From positions 62,001 to 126,000 of the forward strand of contig NZ_WNXC01000001.1 in assembly GCF_014172405.1 (NCBI RefSeq): a stretch of 64,000 bases of DNA, written 5' to 3'. This DNA comes from Pedobacter gandavensis (GTDB lineage: Bacteria > Bacteroidota > Bacteroidia > Sphingobacteriales > Sphingobacteriaceae). The notes under the pieces are model-generated. The model did no database searches. It saw only the letters and a program-made list of their open reading frames with translations, and had not been told where the DNA came from. Positions 24,247 to 33,467 of the stretch are shown here, in pieces. Position 1 is the stretch's first letter. Each line of letters starts with the position of its first letter. The translations under genes were made by a program, and so were the position numbers.

Positions 24247-26711
24247 AAGCAGCAAATATTTTTCCGCTTCACAAAGTGGAACACAATGCGATCATTTCCA
24301 TGCATGGGGATATCACGATTGCTTACAAGGTGTCTCTACCAGAGATTTTTACTTTATCAGACAGGGACTATGAGAATTATCACCAAAGCTGGGTAAAGGC
24401 CATACGGGTATTGTTACCACATACAGTTTTTCATAAATCTGATTGGTTTTTTGAAAGTGCATATCAGGCAGATTATGAAAAGGCTGGGAATGATGTACTA
24501 TCCAGGAGTAGTGAAACTTTCTTTAATGAGCGGGAATTTATGGAACATGAATGTTTTGTATTTCTAACGATGAAACCATCTGCAAGAAAACTTTCAAGTT
24601 CGTCATACAGTAATATTCTTAGGAAATCTATTGTTCCAAAACAAGTGATGACCTCTGGTTTATATGGAGAGTTTTTGGATGCTGCGGGGCAGTTTGAGCG
24701 GATATTAACCGATAGTGGTTATGTGACTTTAGAGCAGTTTGATGATGATGCGCTTTCTGGGACAGCAAATCAGCCTGGGATTATTGAACGTTATTTATTC
24801 TTATTACCTAAAGACGGGGCTGCCGGAATCCGGGACATTCATATCGATAGGGGAATCAAAATAGGTGATCAGTATGCCGATCTGTACAGCCTTTCTGATA
24901 CTGCCGATTTGCCAGCTATGGTGGGGAGCAGGATTAATTACGATAAGTATAGCACCGATCGTACCAAGTTTTCTGTTGGTTTTGCTTCACCTCTGGGAGG
25001 ACTTTTGAACTGTAACCACATATTTAATCAGTATCTATTTATTGAGGATGAGCAGAAGACTTTAAAACGGCTTGAATCTAAGAAACTTCGTTTACAGTCT
25101 TTATCTGCTTACTCCCGTGAAAATGCCATTTCAAGAGATAGCGTCAATGATTTTTTGAACGAAGCGATTGCCTTAGGAAGACAACCTGTTAAAGCCCATT
25201 TTAACCTTTTGGTTTGGGCAGATGAGGCCTTCAAAATGAAGAAATCCAAGAATCTGGTTAGTGCTGCAATGGCGCAATTGGATGGTGTAGCCAAGTTGGA
25301 GACTGATGGAGCTGCACAGATTTGGTTTGCAGGTTTACCGGGAAATCAGGCTGATTTCCCGATGAATGATACTTTTGATACTTTCATTGAGCAGGCCACA
25401 TGTCTTTTTAACCTGGAAAGTAATTACAGGTCTTCTTTAAGTCCTTTTGGAATTCGTCTTGGGGATCGTTTGACTGGGAAACCGGTACATGTGGATATTT
25501 CTGACGAGCCAATGCAACTAGGATGGACTTCCAACCGCTCAAAAATGCTGATCGGTGGTTCTGGATCTGGGAAATCCTTCCTGGTAAACCATATCATGCG
25601 CAGTTACCATCAGCAAGGAGCTCACTGTGTGTTGATTGACATTGGTCATAGTTATAAAGGTCTTTGTGAGCTGCTGGGAGGTTATTACTTTACCTATTCT
25701 GAAGCTAGCCCAATTCAGTTCAATCCCTTTTTTCTTGCGGAAGGAGAGGCGCTGGATACGGAGAAAAAAGAGAGCATCAAGACTTTACTGTTAGCACTTT
25801 GGAAAAAGGATGATGAGCCTTATCGTAGATCAGAATATATAGCGATTTCAAATGCATTGACTGGCTACTATACTTATTTAAGCCAGCACAACGATGTTTT
25901 TCCTTGTTTCAATTCCTTTTATGATTACCTGATGAATGAATATTTAAAGGTATTGGAAGATGGTAAGGTTAAAGAAAAGGATTTTGACATCAGCAATTTC
26001 CTTTATGTGCTAAATCCATATTACCGTGGGGGAGAATTTGATTATTTGCTCAATGCCTCCCAGAATTTGGATATGCTGCAAGAACGGTTTATTGTCTTTG
26101 AGCTGGATAACGTTAAGGATCACCCGATCCTGTTTCCAGTGGTGACACTGGTCATTATGGAGCTCATCATTTCTAAAATGAGGAAGCTGAAAGGGATCCG
26201 AAAGGTGGTGCTGATTGAGGAAGCCTGGAAAGCTATAGCTAAAGAAGGAATGGCCGAGTACATCCAGTATTTATACAAAACCATGCGTAAGTTTTATGGA
26301 GAACCGATAGTAGTTACACAGGAAATCGAAGACATCATTTCATCACCCATTGTCAAACAAGCCATCATCAACAATTCCGATTGCAAGATCCTGCTGGACC
26401 AGAGTAAATATCAGAACAAGTTTGACCTTTTACAGGAGCTTTTAGGTCTGGATGATAAACAGAAAGCGCAGATTTTATCGATGAACAAAGCAAATGATCC
26501 ATCACGGAAGTACAAGGAAGTCTTTATCGCTTTGGGGCAGCAGCACAGTAAAATTTATAGAACTGAAGTTTCCATGGAAGAGTACCTCTGCTATACCACC
26601 GAAGAAAAGGAAAAGGTGATGGTACAGGAGTATGCTCAGAAGTACGGTAGTATGCAAAAGGGGATAATGATGTTGGCTCAGGAGCTCAGGGCTAAAAGCA
26701 ATAAACATTAA
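24240..26711 (+). CDS. traG: Conjugation ATPase TraG (VirB4 family)
   Basis: 823-aa motor ATPase of the mating apparatus. N-terminal VirB4-like domain (MHGDITIAYKVSLPEIFTLS), then Walker A MLIGGSGSGKSFLVNH near residue 440 and Walker B VVLIEEAWKAIA, followed by YLYKTMRKFYGEPIVVTQEIEDI and IINNSDCKILLDQSKY, typical of Bacteroidota TraG. Overlaps TraF by 7 bp, so tightly coupled. Confidence 0.93.
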   Translation: MVEAANIFPLHKVEHNAIISMHGDITIAYKVSLPEIFTLSDRDYENYHQSWVKAIRVLLPHTVFHKSDWFFESAYQADYEKAGNDVLSRSSETFFNEREFMEHECFVFLTMKPSARKLSSSSYSNILRKSIVPKQVMTSGLYGEFLDAAGQFERILTDSGYVTLEQFDDDALSGTANQPGIIERYLFLLPKDGAAGIRDIHIDRGIKIGDQYADLYSLSDTADLPAMVGSRINYDKYSTDRTKFSVGFASPLGGLLNCNHIFNQYLFIEDEQKTLKRLESKKLRLQSLSAYSRENAISRDSVNDFLNEAIALGRQPVKAHFNLLVWADEAFKMKKSKNLVSAAMAQLDGVAKLETDGAAQIWFAGLPGNQADFPMNDTFDTFIEQATCLFNLESNYRSSLSPFGIRLGDRLTGKPVHVDISDEPMQLGWTSNRSKMLIGGSGSGKSFLVNHIMRSYHQQGAHCVLIDIGHSYKGLCELLGGYYFTYSEASPIQFNPFFLAEGEALDTEKKESIKTLLLALWKKDDEPYRRSEYIAISNALTGYYTYLSQHNDVFPCFNSFYDYLMNEYLKVLEDGKVKEKDFDISNFLYVLNPYYRGGEFDYLLNASQNLDMLQERFIVFELDNVKDHPILFPVVTLVIMELIISKMRKLKGIRKVVLIEEAWKAIAKEGMAEYIQYLYKTMRKFYGEPIVVTQEIEDIISSPIVKQAIINNSDCKILLDQSKYQNKFDLLQELLGLDDKQKAQILSMNKANDPSRKYKEVFIALGQQHSKIYRTEVSMEEYLCYTTEEKEKVMVQEYAQKYGSMQKGIMMLAQELRAKSNKH

Positions 26712-26733
26712 AGAGGTTGTAAATAATCAAGTT

Positions 26734-27441
26734 TTGGATATGAATATAGTTAAGCTTATGAAACAATATATGGTCATTCTGCCATTAAGTACAATGACGC
26801 TATTTGTGGCTTTGCCCAAAGGCGCAACCGCACAGGTAGCTGTCCTGGAAGTAATCCGGGCAGGGGTAAAGAAGGTAATCAAAGCTGTTGATTTAAAGAT
26901 TCAGCGTCTCCAGAATGAAACCATCTGGCTGCAAAATGCACAGAAGGCTTTGGAGAATCAACTCTCTAAGCTAAAGCTCGGAGAAATCGCAGACTGGACG
27001 GAAAAACAGCGTGATTTATATCAGGGCTATTATCAGGAACTCTGGAAAATCAAATCTGCCATCACTTTTTACAAAAGAATTAAGGATCTGACCGGGCGGC
27101 AGGTGGCCATCATGGATGAATATAAATGGGCCTGGAACCTGTTCAAAAAAGATAAACATTTTACTTCTGTTGAATTGGACAATATGGAAAAGATTTATGC
27201 CGGGATACTGGAGGAGAGTATAAAGAATATTGACCAGGTCCTGCTGGTGGTAAATTCCTTTAAGACTCAGATGTCTGATGCAAAACGGTTGGAGATTATT
27301 AATGAGGCAGCTGAAAAAATGGACGTCAATTATACTGATCTCAAACAGTTTAATGGACAAAATATTGGGCTGAGTATCGGGCGCGCTAAATCATTGGATG
27401 AGATAGTCACTTTAAAGGAAATCTATGGAATCGAGAACTAA
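26734..27441 (+). CDS. TraI-like periplasmic conjugation protein
   Basis: 235 aa. Signal peptide (PLSTMTLFVALPKGATAQ), then a long helical, coiled-coil-prone body (KIQRLQNETIWLQNAQKALENQLSKLKLGEIADW, YQGYYQELWKIKSAITFYKRI). This pattern matches TraI-type proteins that follow TraG in Sphingobacteriaceae elements, VirB5-like in position. Its end overlaps the next gene by 17 bp. Confidence 0.75.
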   Translation: MDMNIVKLMKQYMVILPLSTMTLFVALPKGATAQVAVLEVIRAGVKKVIKAVDLKIQRLQNETIWLQNAQKALENQLSKLKLGEIADWTEKQRDLYQGYYQELWKIKSAITFYKRIKDLTGRQVAIMDEYKWAWNLFKKDKHFTSVELDNMEKIYAGILEESIKNIDQVLLVVNSFKTQMSDAKRLEIINEAAEKMDVNYTDLKQFNGQNIGLSIGRAKSLDEIVTLKEIYGIEN

Positions 27442-28081
27442 AGTTTATGGGTTGACGTTATTGCTCGCCTTCGGATTGTCTGGTTTTTCAGGGACAGTAC
27501 TGGGCCAAACCTTTGGAGAGTTTTTTAAGCAAAAGAAGACGCAAAAACGATACTTGTTACAGCAAATTGCCGCGCTACAGTTTTATATCGGGCAGGCTAA
27601 AAAGGGCTATGAGTTAGTGGGATCTGGTCTTAATACCATCAAGGATTTCAGTAATGGAGAATTTGGATTGCATCACACTTTTATATCCTCATTAAAGTTG
27701 GTTAGTCCCCAAATTTCTGGCCATGTTAAAGTAGCAGATATTATTGCCGATCAAGCTTCGATTCTAAAATCCTTTAACCGGATTAATGGGAATGGTTTAT
27801 TGACGATGGAAGCTAAGTTGTATGTGCGGCAAGTACAGGCGGGTGTCATTGAGGAATGCTTGAGGGATCTGGAGGAGCTTGTTTTAATTGTGGTTTCTGG
27901 AAAAGTAGAAATGACCACTGATCAACGGATCAGTCGGTTGGATAAAGTTTCACTCGCCATGCGGGAGAAGCTGGAGTTTAGCCAGGATTTTTGTCAGGAA
28001 GTTTATGCATTAGTTCAGGCCAAGGAAAATGAAATTATATCTATTCAAAAGTTAAAATATCATTATGGGATCATTGAATAA
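27425..28081 (+). CDS. Exported helical protein of the tra operon, paralogue A
   Basis: 218 aa, signal peptide (LTLLLAFGLSGFSGTVLGQ), then helices. GYELVGSGLNTIKDFSNGEF and LKLVSPQISGHVKVADII align with the next gene's product. Probably another TraI-type periplasmic component; annotated elsewhere under various names. Overlaps both neighbours by 17 bp. Confidence 0.7.
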   Translation: MESRTKVYGLTLLLAFGLSGFSGTVLGQTFGEFFKQKKTQKRYLLQQIAALQFYIGQAKKGYELVGSGLNTIKDFSNGEFGLHHTFISSLKLVSPQISGHVKVADIIADQASILKSFNRINGNGLLTMEAKLYVRQVQAGVIEECLRDLEELVLIVVSGKVEMTTDQRISRLDKVSLAMREKLEFSQDFCQEVYALVQAKENEIISIQKLKYHYGIIE

Positions 28082-28712
28082 ATCTAAACGGCTGTGTGTT
28101 TGCTTTGGACTCATGCTGCTATTGGTGAGTGCAACTGTTCACCTGAAGGCACAATCTACCGAGGTGCAGCAACTGCTTCTGAATGTAGAGAAACTAAGCC
28201 AGTTGAAAAATATTCTTCAGGACATGAAAAAGGGCTGGACTGTAGTTAGTGGGGGCTACAACCTGATTCGGAACATTTCTAAGGGTAATTTCTCTTTGCA
28301 TGAGTTTTTCCTCGATGGATTGATGTTAGTCAGTCCGGAAGTAAAAAAATACAGGAGGGTCGCCGACATCATAACCTACCAGAAGAACATCATTACTGAA
28401 TATAGGGCTGCTTTTATCCGTTTCAGGTCTTCAGGTGCATTTAACGTGGATGAGTTGGAATATTTAGGGAGAGTTTATCAGCAGTTATTTGAGCAAAGCC
28501 TGGATCATATCGATGAGCTGTTAATGGTGATCACCTCCTCCAAGCTGCGGATGAGTGATGATGAGCGGCTTCGTGCCATCGACGGGATTTTTGAACGTGT
28601 AGAGGATAAACTGATGTTCTTACGAAGCTTTAATACCGAGACTAATTTGTTAGCTGCTCAGCGGGAAATTCAACAGCGCGAGTTGCGCGAGGTGATGAGT
28701 TTATATCCTTAA
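28065..28712 (+). CDS. Exported helical protein of the tra operon, paralogue B
   Basis: 215 aa, signal peptide (LCVCFGLMLLLVSATVHLKAQ). GWTVVSGGYNLIRNISKGNF and LMLVSPEVKKYRRVADIITY match the preceding protein, so the two genes arose by duplication. Both end in a similar helical region with a KxxMxxDxRLxxID-like stretch. Probably a periplasmic mating-channel component. Confidence 0.7.
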   Translation: MGSLNKSKRLCVCFGLMLLLVSATVHLKAQSTEVQQLLLNVEKLSQLKNILQDMKKGWTVVSGGYNLIRNISKGNFSLHEFFLDGLMLVSPEVKKYRRVADIITYQKNIITEYRAAFIRFRSSGAFNVDELEYLGRVYQQLFEQSLDHIDELLMVITSSKLRMSDDERLRAIDGIFERVEDKLMFLRSFNTETNLLAAQREIQQRELREVMSLYP

Positions 28713-28721
28713 ATCTATTTT

Positions 28722-29918
28722 ATGCATACAAGAACGCTTATTTTTTTATTAATGCTGCTGGGAATTTTCGGATTTCCAGCTGGAGTCTATGCCCAGGGAG
28801 CTGCAGGTTATTTGGGTGGGTTACAATCGGTATTGGACAAAGTTTATGCGGAGATGATTCCGCTTTGTTCAGACATGATTGGTCTAGGTAGAGCTGTAGC
28901 TGGTTTTGGGGCACTATGGTATATTGCCAGCAGAGTTTGGCGACAGATTGCCTCCGCCGAACCCGTGGATGTATATCCTTTGTTGCGTCCTTTTACGCTT
29001 GGTCTTGCTATTTTATTGTTTCCTGTACTGCTGAGTGTAATGAATGGGGTGCTGAATGTAACTGTTGCCGGAACATCAGCCATGAAACTGAATTCTGATG
29101 CAGCGATAAAGGCTTTGCTGAAAAAGAAAGAATTGGAATTGAAAAAGACTGACAATTGGAAAGCCTATGTGGGCACAGATGGAGGAGGTGATAGGGCAAA
29201 ATGGTATAAACTCAGTCATCCTAACAAAACTTCTGGAACCGATGAAGGATGGATGGAGAGTATTGGAAATGACATCAAGTTTTGGGCTGATCGGCAGGAT
29301 TATAAGATGCGACACGGCTTTAAGCAGTTTATTTCTGAGGTGTTGGAATTGCTTTATCAGGCTGCAGCACTTTGTATCAATACGATGCGGACCTTTTTTC
29401 TGATTGTTCTTGCCATACTTGGGCCTATTGTTTTAGGTTTATCAGTCTACGATGGTTTGCAGCATACTTTAACGGTTTGGATCGCCAGGTACATCAACAT
29501 TTTTCTATGGTTACCAATCGCCAATATTTTTGGTGCCATTCTGGGAAAAATCCAGCAGAACATGTTGAAACTTGATATTTCAGAAGTCCAGCAGAGTGGG
29601 GATACCTTTTTCTCTAGTACGGATACCGCTTATTTGATATTTATGATCATTGGAATCCTGGGTTATTTCTCTGTGCCAACGGTAGCCAATTACGTAGTAC
29701 ATGCAGGCGGTGGTAACTCGATGTTGAGCAAAGTCAATTCTATGGTAGTGAGCACTGGAGCTGCGGCTATGGGGACGGTGAGCGGAATGGCCGCCTCAAA
29801 AGGAAAATCTGGGGGCATGGTTGCCGACAGAAATGGAGATGGCCATCGCAACACTGCCTATGGAATGGCAGAAGGATCCGGTCAGGATTATTTTCGTGAT
29901 AAGCTCTCGGGCAAATAA
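28722..29918 (+). CDS. traJ: Conjugative transposon protein TraJ
   Basis: 398 aa, multi-spanning inner-membrane protein (VirB6-like). Signal-like start, then GLGRAVAGFGALWYIASRVWRQIASAEPVDVYPLLRPF, several membrane segments, LGPIVLGLSVYDGLQHTLTVWIARYINIFLWLPIANIFGAI, and a Gly/Ala-rich end. This matches TraJ of CTnDOT-type elements. Confidence 0.92.
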   Translation: MHTRTLIFLLMLLGIFGFPAGVYAQGAAGYLGGLQSVLDKVYAEMIPLCSDMIGLGRAVAGFGALWYIASRVWRQIASAEPVDVYPLLRPFTLGLAILLFPVLLSVMNGVLNVTVAGTSAMKLNSDAAIKALLKKKELELKKTDNWKAYVGTDGGGDRAKWYKLSHPNKTSGTDEGWMESIGNDIKFWADRQDYKMRHGFKQFISEVLELLYQAAALCINTMRTFFLIVLAILGPIVLGLSVYDGLQHTLTVWIARYINIFLWLPIANIFGAILGKIQQNMLKLDISEVQQSGDTFFSSTDTAYLIFMIIGILGYFSVPTVANYVVHAGGGNSMLSKVNSMVVSTGAAAMGTVSGMAASKGKSGGMVADRNGDGHRNTAYGMAEGSGQDYFRDKLSGK

Positions 29919-29947
29919 CTATCATTATTTCATCAAATCCATTTATC

Positions 29948-30565
29948 ATGTTTACACAGTTTAAAAATATTGATACGGCTTTTCAGCACATCAAAAGGTT
30001 CAGCATTTATCTGATCCTGGCTAATGTGCTTATCCTTTGTTTTGGCATTTATAAAAGTTATGAGTTTGCCAACAAGGCTCAGAGCAGGATACATATTTTG
30101 TATAATGGTAAAGTTCTGGAGGCCATAGCAGCAGACCGGAAATCCAATATCCCTGTTGAATTACGCGACCATATCAAAACCTTTCACCAGTATTTTTTTA
30201 GTATGGATCCTGATGAAAAGGCCATACTGTCCAACATGACAAAAGCACTTTATCTGGCGGATGAATCAGCAAAGAGACAATACGACAACCTTAAAGAATC
30301 AGGTTATTACAGCAATTTGATTTCAGCGAATATTAGCCAGGAAATTGAAGTGGATAGTATAGCACTTGATTTAAATGCATATCCATATCAGTTTAGGTGT
30401 TATGCTACTCAAAAGTTGATCCGATCCAGTAGCACGGTATTGCGGAAACTGGTAACAACAGGGGAGGTCAGGGACTTAAAAAGCCAGACTGATAACAATC
30501 CACATGGTTTTCTGATCCAGCGCTGGGAGACGATCAGTAATTTGGATGTACCCTTAAATCTTTAA
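29948..30565 (+). CDS. traK: Conjugative transposon protein TraK
   Basis: 205 aa. Single N-terminal membrane segment (FSIYLILANVLILCFGIYKSY), then a periplasmic domain (VPVELRDHIKTFHQYFF-like region, SGYYSNLISANISQEIEVDSI). VirB8-like TraK by sequence pattern and position between TraJ and TraM. Confidence 0.92.
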   Translation: MFTQFKNIDTAFQHIKRFSIYLILANVLILCFGIYKSYEFANKAQSRIHILYNGKVLEAIAADRKSNIPVELRDHIKTFHQYFFSMDPDEKAILSNMTKALYLADESAKRQYDNLKESGYYSNLISANISQEIEVDSIALDLNAYPYQFRCYATQKLIRSSSTVLRKLVTTGEVRDLKSQTDNNPHGFLIQRWETISNLDVPLNL

Positions 30566-30569
30566 GGCC

Positions 30570-30812
30570 ATGAGATTCTATAAATCAATTCGCAAAAGCA
30601 TTATTCCAGTTGGACCTAACTTATTTAAGTCTCGAATTGGGAGGAGAATACATGTCGTTCAACGGAGTATTGCTGACGCTTTGAATCATAAACTGAATGG
30701 TCGTTTCAGGAACTATTGGATCTACGCCTTATTGTTGACTCTATTGGCATTCACTGCTTACTGTACCTGCTTGTTGACAAAGGCTTTAATGAATCTTTTT
30801 AATCCATTTTAA
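30570..30812 (+). CDS. Small membrane protein in the TraL position
   Basis: 80 aa, basic N-terminus and one membrane segment (YWIYALLLTLLAFTAYCTCLL). It lies 4 bp after TraK and 10 bp before TraM, the place of TraL in CTnDOT-type operons; the name rests on position. Confidence 0.7.
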   Translation: MRFYKSIRKSIIPVGPNLFKSRIGRRIHVVQRSIADALNHKLNGRFRNYWIYALLLTLLAFTAYCTCLLTKALMNLFNPF

Positions 30813-30822
30813 TCATTTACAT

Positions 30823-31887
30823 ATGAACTCAAAACAAAAGGTAACAAAGCGGAAGATCCTGCTCTTCCTTCCGCTGATTGTTTTTCCCCTGCTGGGGTTA
30901 GGGTATTACCTGTTTTTTATCAGGGATGCCGAAAAGGAAAAGCAATCTGTAAAAAAGGGCATCAATAAGGACCTACCTGATGCTGCATTTACCCGCGAAC
31001 AGCCACAGGATAAGTATGGTTATTATCAGCAGTCCGACAGGGATTCTGTGAAAATTAAAGATAATGGACTTCAATCTGTAGCTGGGCGATTAGGTTTTAA
31101 AGGAATTCAGGAAGATCCTCAGACTTTAGCCATTACCCAGAAGCTGTCTTTACTGGATAGGGAAATGAATAGGAAAGAGGAGCCTCTAGTTTCCCCTATG
31201 GTTTTAGGAAGGCCAAAAATGCAACAGGATCCTTTAAAAGGGGATGTTGACCGGTTGGAGGGACTCATGAAATCCATGCAGGAGAATAAAACCGCTGATC
31301 CTGAAATGGAGCAGCTGAATGGAATGTTACAAGGGATTTTAGATATACAACATCCTGGCCGTGTTCAACAACGACTGGAGCAGACGAAATCGTTAAAATC
31401 CGATAGCTTGTTCAGGGCCATACCAGCCATTATTGCAAATCATCAAAAAGTGGTGCAAGGAGCCACCATTAAGCTTGTTTTACAGGACAGCGTCACTCTT
31501 GCTGGCCAACTGTTTTTCAAAGGACATGCGATTTTTGGCATTTGTCAATTGATGAACCAAAGGTTATTGCTAAACATTAAAAATATCAGGCTTGGAACTT
31601 CTATTGTTCCCGTTGATCTGACTGTTTACTCGCTTGATGGTATGGAGGGGATTAATGCGCCTGAGGCGGTATTTGGGGATGCAGTCTCTGGGGGTACAGA
31701 TAATGCCTTGCAGAACATGCAGTTTTTGAATATAGATCAGTCCATTGGCGTGCAAGCTGCTGGCGCTGGGATCAACACTGCGAAAAACCTCTTTTCTAAA
31801 AAAGTACGGAGGATAAAGGTCAAGCTGGAAGCAGGTCAGCAGGTGCTGCTACGTAATAATAAATCCAATCAACAGAATTTTAATTAA
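30823..31887 (+). CDS. traM: Conjugative transposon protein TraM
   Basis: 354 aa. N-terminal membrane segment (ILLFLPLIVFPLLGLGYYLFF), a variable middle with LDRLEGLMKSMQEN-type repeats, and a C-terminal VirB10-like domain (GATIKLVLQDSVTLAGQLFFKGHAIFGI, INIRLGTSIVPVDLTVYSLDGMEGI-like). It spans the periplasm toward the outer membrane. Confidence 0.9.
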   Translation: MNSKQKVTKRKILLFLPLIVFPLLGLGYYLFFIRDAEKEKQSVKKGINKDLPDAAFTREQPQDKYGYYQQSDRDSVKIKDNGLQSVAGRLGFKGIQEDPQTLAITQKLSLLDREMNRKEEPLVSPMVLGRPKMQQDPLKGDVDRLEGLMKSMQENKTADPEMEQLNGMLQGILDIQHPGRVQQRLEQTKSLKSDSLFRAIPAIIANHQKVVQGATIKLVLQDSVTLAGQLFFKGHAIFGICQLMNQRLLLNIKNIRLGTSIVPVDLTVYSLDGMEGINAPEAVFGDAVSGGTDNALQNMQFLNIDQSIGVQAAGAGINTAKNLFSKKVRRIKVKLEAGQQVLLRNNKSNQQNFN

Positions 31888-31899
31888 TAAAAACGCGCT

Positions 31900-32889
31900 A
31901 TGAATTTAAATAATCTGGAGAATTTGAAACAAGAAATGAAAGCCCTGGGATTTAGTGATAAGCTGCAGGTGCTCATGGAAGAACAAATGAGAAATGATAT
32001 TCCGCAGTTTCATCTTAATGATAGCATTGCTGCGGATAAGGGACAGGTTGACTTCACTTTGCACTTCAAGCAATCTGGGCAATCGGATTATTACTACCTG
32101 AATCGCTATGAGGTGGCTCATAATAAAGGCAAAGGTCTTGAAGAAGGTCAGAAATACATGGTCATTGTAGCTGGAGCGGATGGAAAGAACACAGTCAAGC
32201 GAATTGAAAATCTGACCGAGGCGATTGATCATTTCAAATCGCAAAATGGCGCTGCTGAACTTTCTGTTGGAAAGGATCCCCAACATCGAAAAATAATCGC
32301 CAATATGGAAAATGGTAAGGTAAACTTTATTAGTAATGAATTTAGAAATACCTATTTCTCTAAACCTGTAACACAGAATATATGGGTGGACAAGGGGAGG
32401 GGCTTCACTGCACAGCAATCAGCCAATTTGATTCAGGGAAGGTCGGTTTACCGCGATGATTTAGTAAAGTATAACAGCGGGGAATCTTATAAGGCATGGG
32501 TGAAGTTAGATCTGGAGAAGGGTAAAGATGATCGAGGTAATTTTCAAATGCAGCAGTTTATGGATCCCCAGTATGGTTATGATTTAAAACATGTACTGAA
32601 CGAATACAGAATCAAAGAATTAGATGATCCTTCACAAAGACAAAAATTAGAAGCTGAGCTGAAGAACGGTAATCGTGCGCTAATCTCCACGGTTAAAGAC
32701 GGGAAGGAGGTCAAGTTGCAACTGGAAGCCGTTCCACGCTATGGAAATCTTAATTTTTTTACAATGGATGGCAAGCTTGAAAAGCGTAATCAGTTTGAGA
32801 AAGTTCAGGCCAAAGAAAACACTTTCGATATGAAAGTGGGGCAGTCGAAAGATAAGGAACTTTCAACAGGTCAGGAACTTTCGAGATAA
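31900..32889 (+). CDS. DUF3945/DUF4099-like protein of the conjugative element
   Basis: 329 aa, soluble. Two segments resemble the DUF3945-type repeat: DFTLHFKQSGQSDYYYLNRYEVA, and FTAQQSANLIQGRSVYRDDLVK with YKAWVKLDLEKGKDDRGNFQM and YGYDLKHVLNEYRIKEL. Such proteins are common on Bacteroidota mobile elements, function unknown. It occupies the place where TraN would normally follow TraM. Confidence 0.75.
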   Translation: MNLNNLENLKQEMKALGFSDKLQVLMEEQMRNDIPQFHLNDSIAADKGQVDFTLHFKQSGQSDYYYLNRYEVAHNKGKGLEEGQKYMVIVAGADGKNTVKRIENLTEAIDHFKSQNGAAELSVGKDPQHRKIIANMENGKVNFISNEFRNTYFSKPVTQNIWVDKGRGFTAQQSANLIQGRSVYRDDLVKYNSGESYKAWVKLDLEKGKDDRGNFQMQQFMDPQYGYDLKHVLNEYRIKELDDPSQRQKLEAELKNGNRALISTVKDGKEVKLQLEAVPRYGNLNFFTMDGKLEKRNQFEKVQAKENTFDMKVGQSKDKELSTGQELSR

Positions 32890-32939
32890 GTGTCTTTGGT
32901 TTAACAGTTCATCATTTTTCACATAAATACTTAATTACC

Positions 32940-33116
32940 ATGGAAAAGTTTAAACAGATTAAAATGCTTATCTCTCAAATCGAAGTTGATGCGGATAAAT
33001 TTTATAACAGAGGAAATTCAGCAGCAGGCACTAGACTTAGAAAAGGAATGTTAGCTTTGAAAGTTCTTGCTAATCAGCAACGTAAGGAAGTCACAGCAAT
33101 AAAGCATAACAAGTAA
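32940..33116 (+). CDS. Histone H1-like (Hc1-type) nucleoid protein
   Basis: 58 aa, ATG at 32940 to TAA at 33114-33116. The product (MEKFKQIKMLISQIEVDADK, FYNRGNSAAGTRLRKGMLAL, then KVLANQQRKEVTAIKHNK) is small, basic and helical and matches the histone-H1-like Hc1 family widespread in Bacteroidota. It would bind DNA and could silence or package the element. A terminator follows at 33192. Confidence 0.88.
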   Translation: MEKFKQIKMLISQIEVDADKFYNRGNSAAGTRLRKGMLALKVLANQQRKEVTAIKHNK

Positions 33117-33191
33117 TTAAATAATAGGGGAAAGGAAATGCATTGATCCAGCATTAACGCATATTGCCTGGGTTATTAAATGTGTTTTTGG

Positions 33192-33220
33192 GCCATATCC
33201 TTTTGGGTATGGCTTTTTTT
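33192..33220 (+). terminator. Rho-independent terminator after the histone-like gene
   Basis: GCCATATCC and GGTATGGC pair (one G-U) around a short loop and are followed by TTTTTTT. It ends the transcript of the tra operon or of the small histone-like gene. Confidence 0.8.
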
Positions 33221-33342
33221 ATGCAGGTAAGAGTTTGAATTTTGGCTCTTTTTATAGTTTGAAATTTAGGTCCATAATGATTTTTAAGAATTAATTATTC
33301 AGCGAAGTTCTCCAGCGTGCTGAGCATATGGGTGCGCTGCGC

Positions 33343-33407
33343 CAAAGTAGTATTCAAAAAATGGGTATCCCTTCGGGAGCCTCCACATTTTTTGAATCTC
33401 CACTTTG
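33343..33407. repeat. Cruciform-forming nested inverted repeat
   Basis: ATTCAAAAAATG (33352-33363) and CATTTTTTGAAT (33386-33397) are perfect 12-bp arms enclosing a TCCC-TTC-GGGA mini-hairpin. Outside them CAAAGT (33343-33348) pairs with ACTTTG (33402-33407), and further GCAT..GGG/CCC..ATGC and CAGC/GCTG pairs extend outward. It could be a structured RNA leader for the RadC-like gene, a single-strand replication origin, or an attachment-type site. Confidence 0.55.
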
Positions 33408-33467
33408 CCCATAATGCCAGCCGCTGTTGAAAGGCTTCCATAATTAAATCTTTAAAAATCTGAAATT

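Larger units (their letters stand above)
33117..33467. other. Intergenic region with terminator and large inverted-repeat structure
   Basis: 351 bp without a gene: the terminator at 33192-33220, then a dense set of nested inverted repeats from about 33308 to 33435, ending just before the RadC-like gene. Confidence 0.65.
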
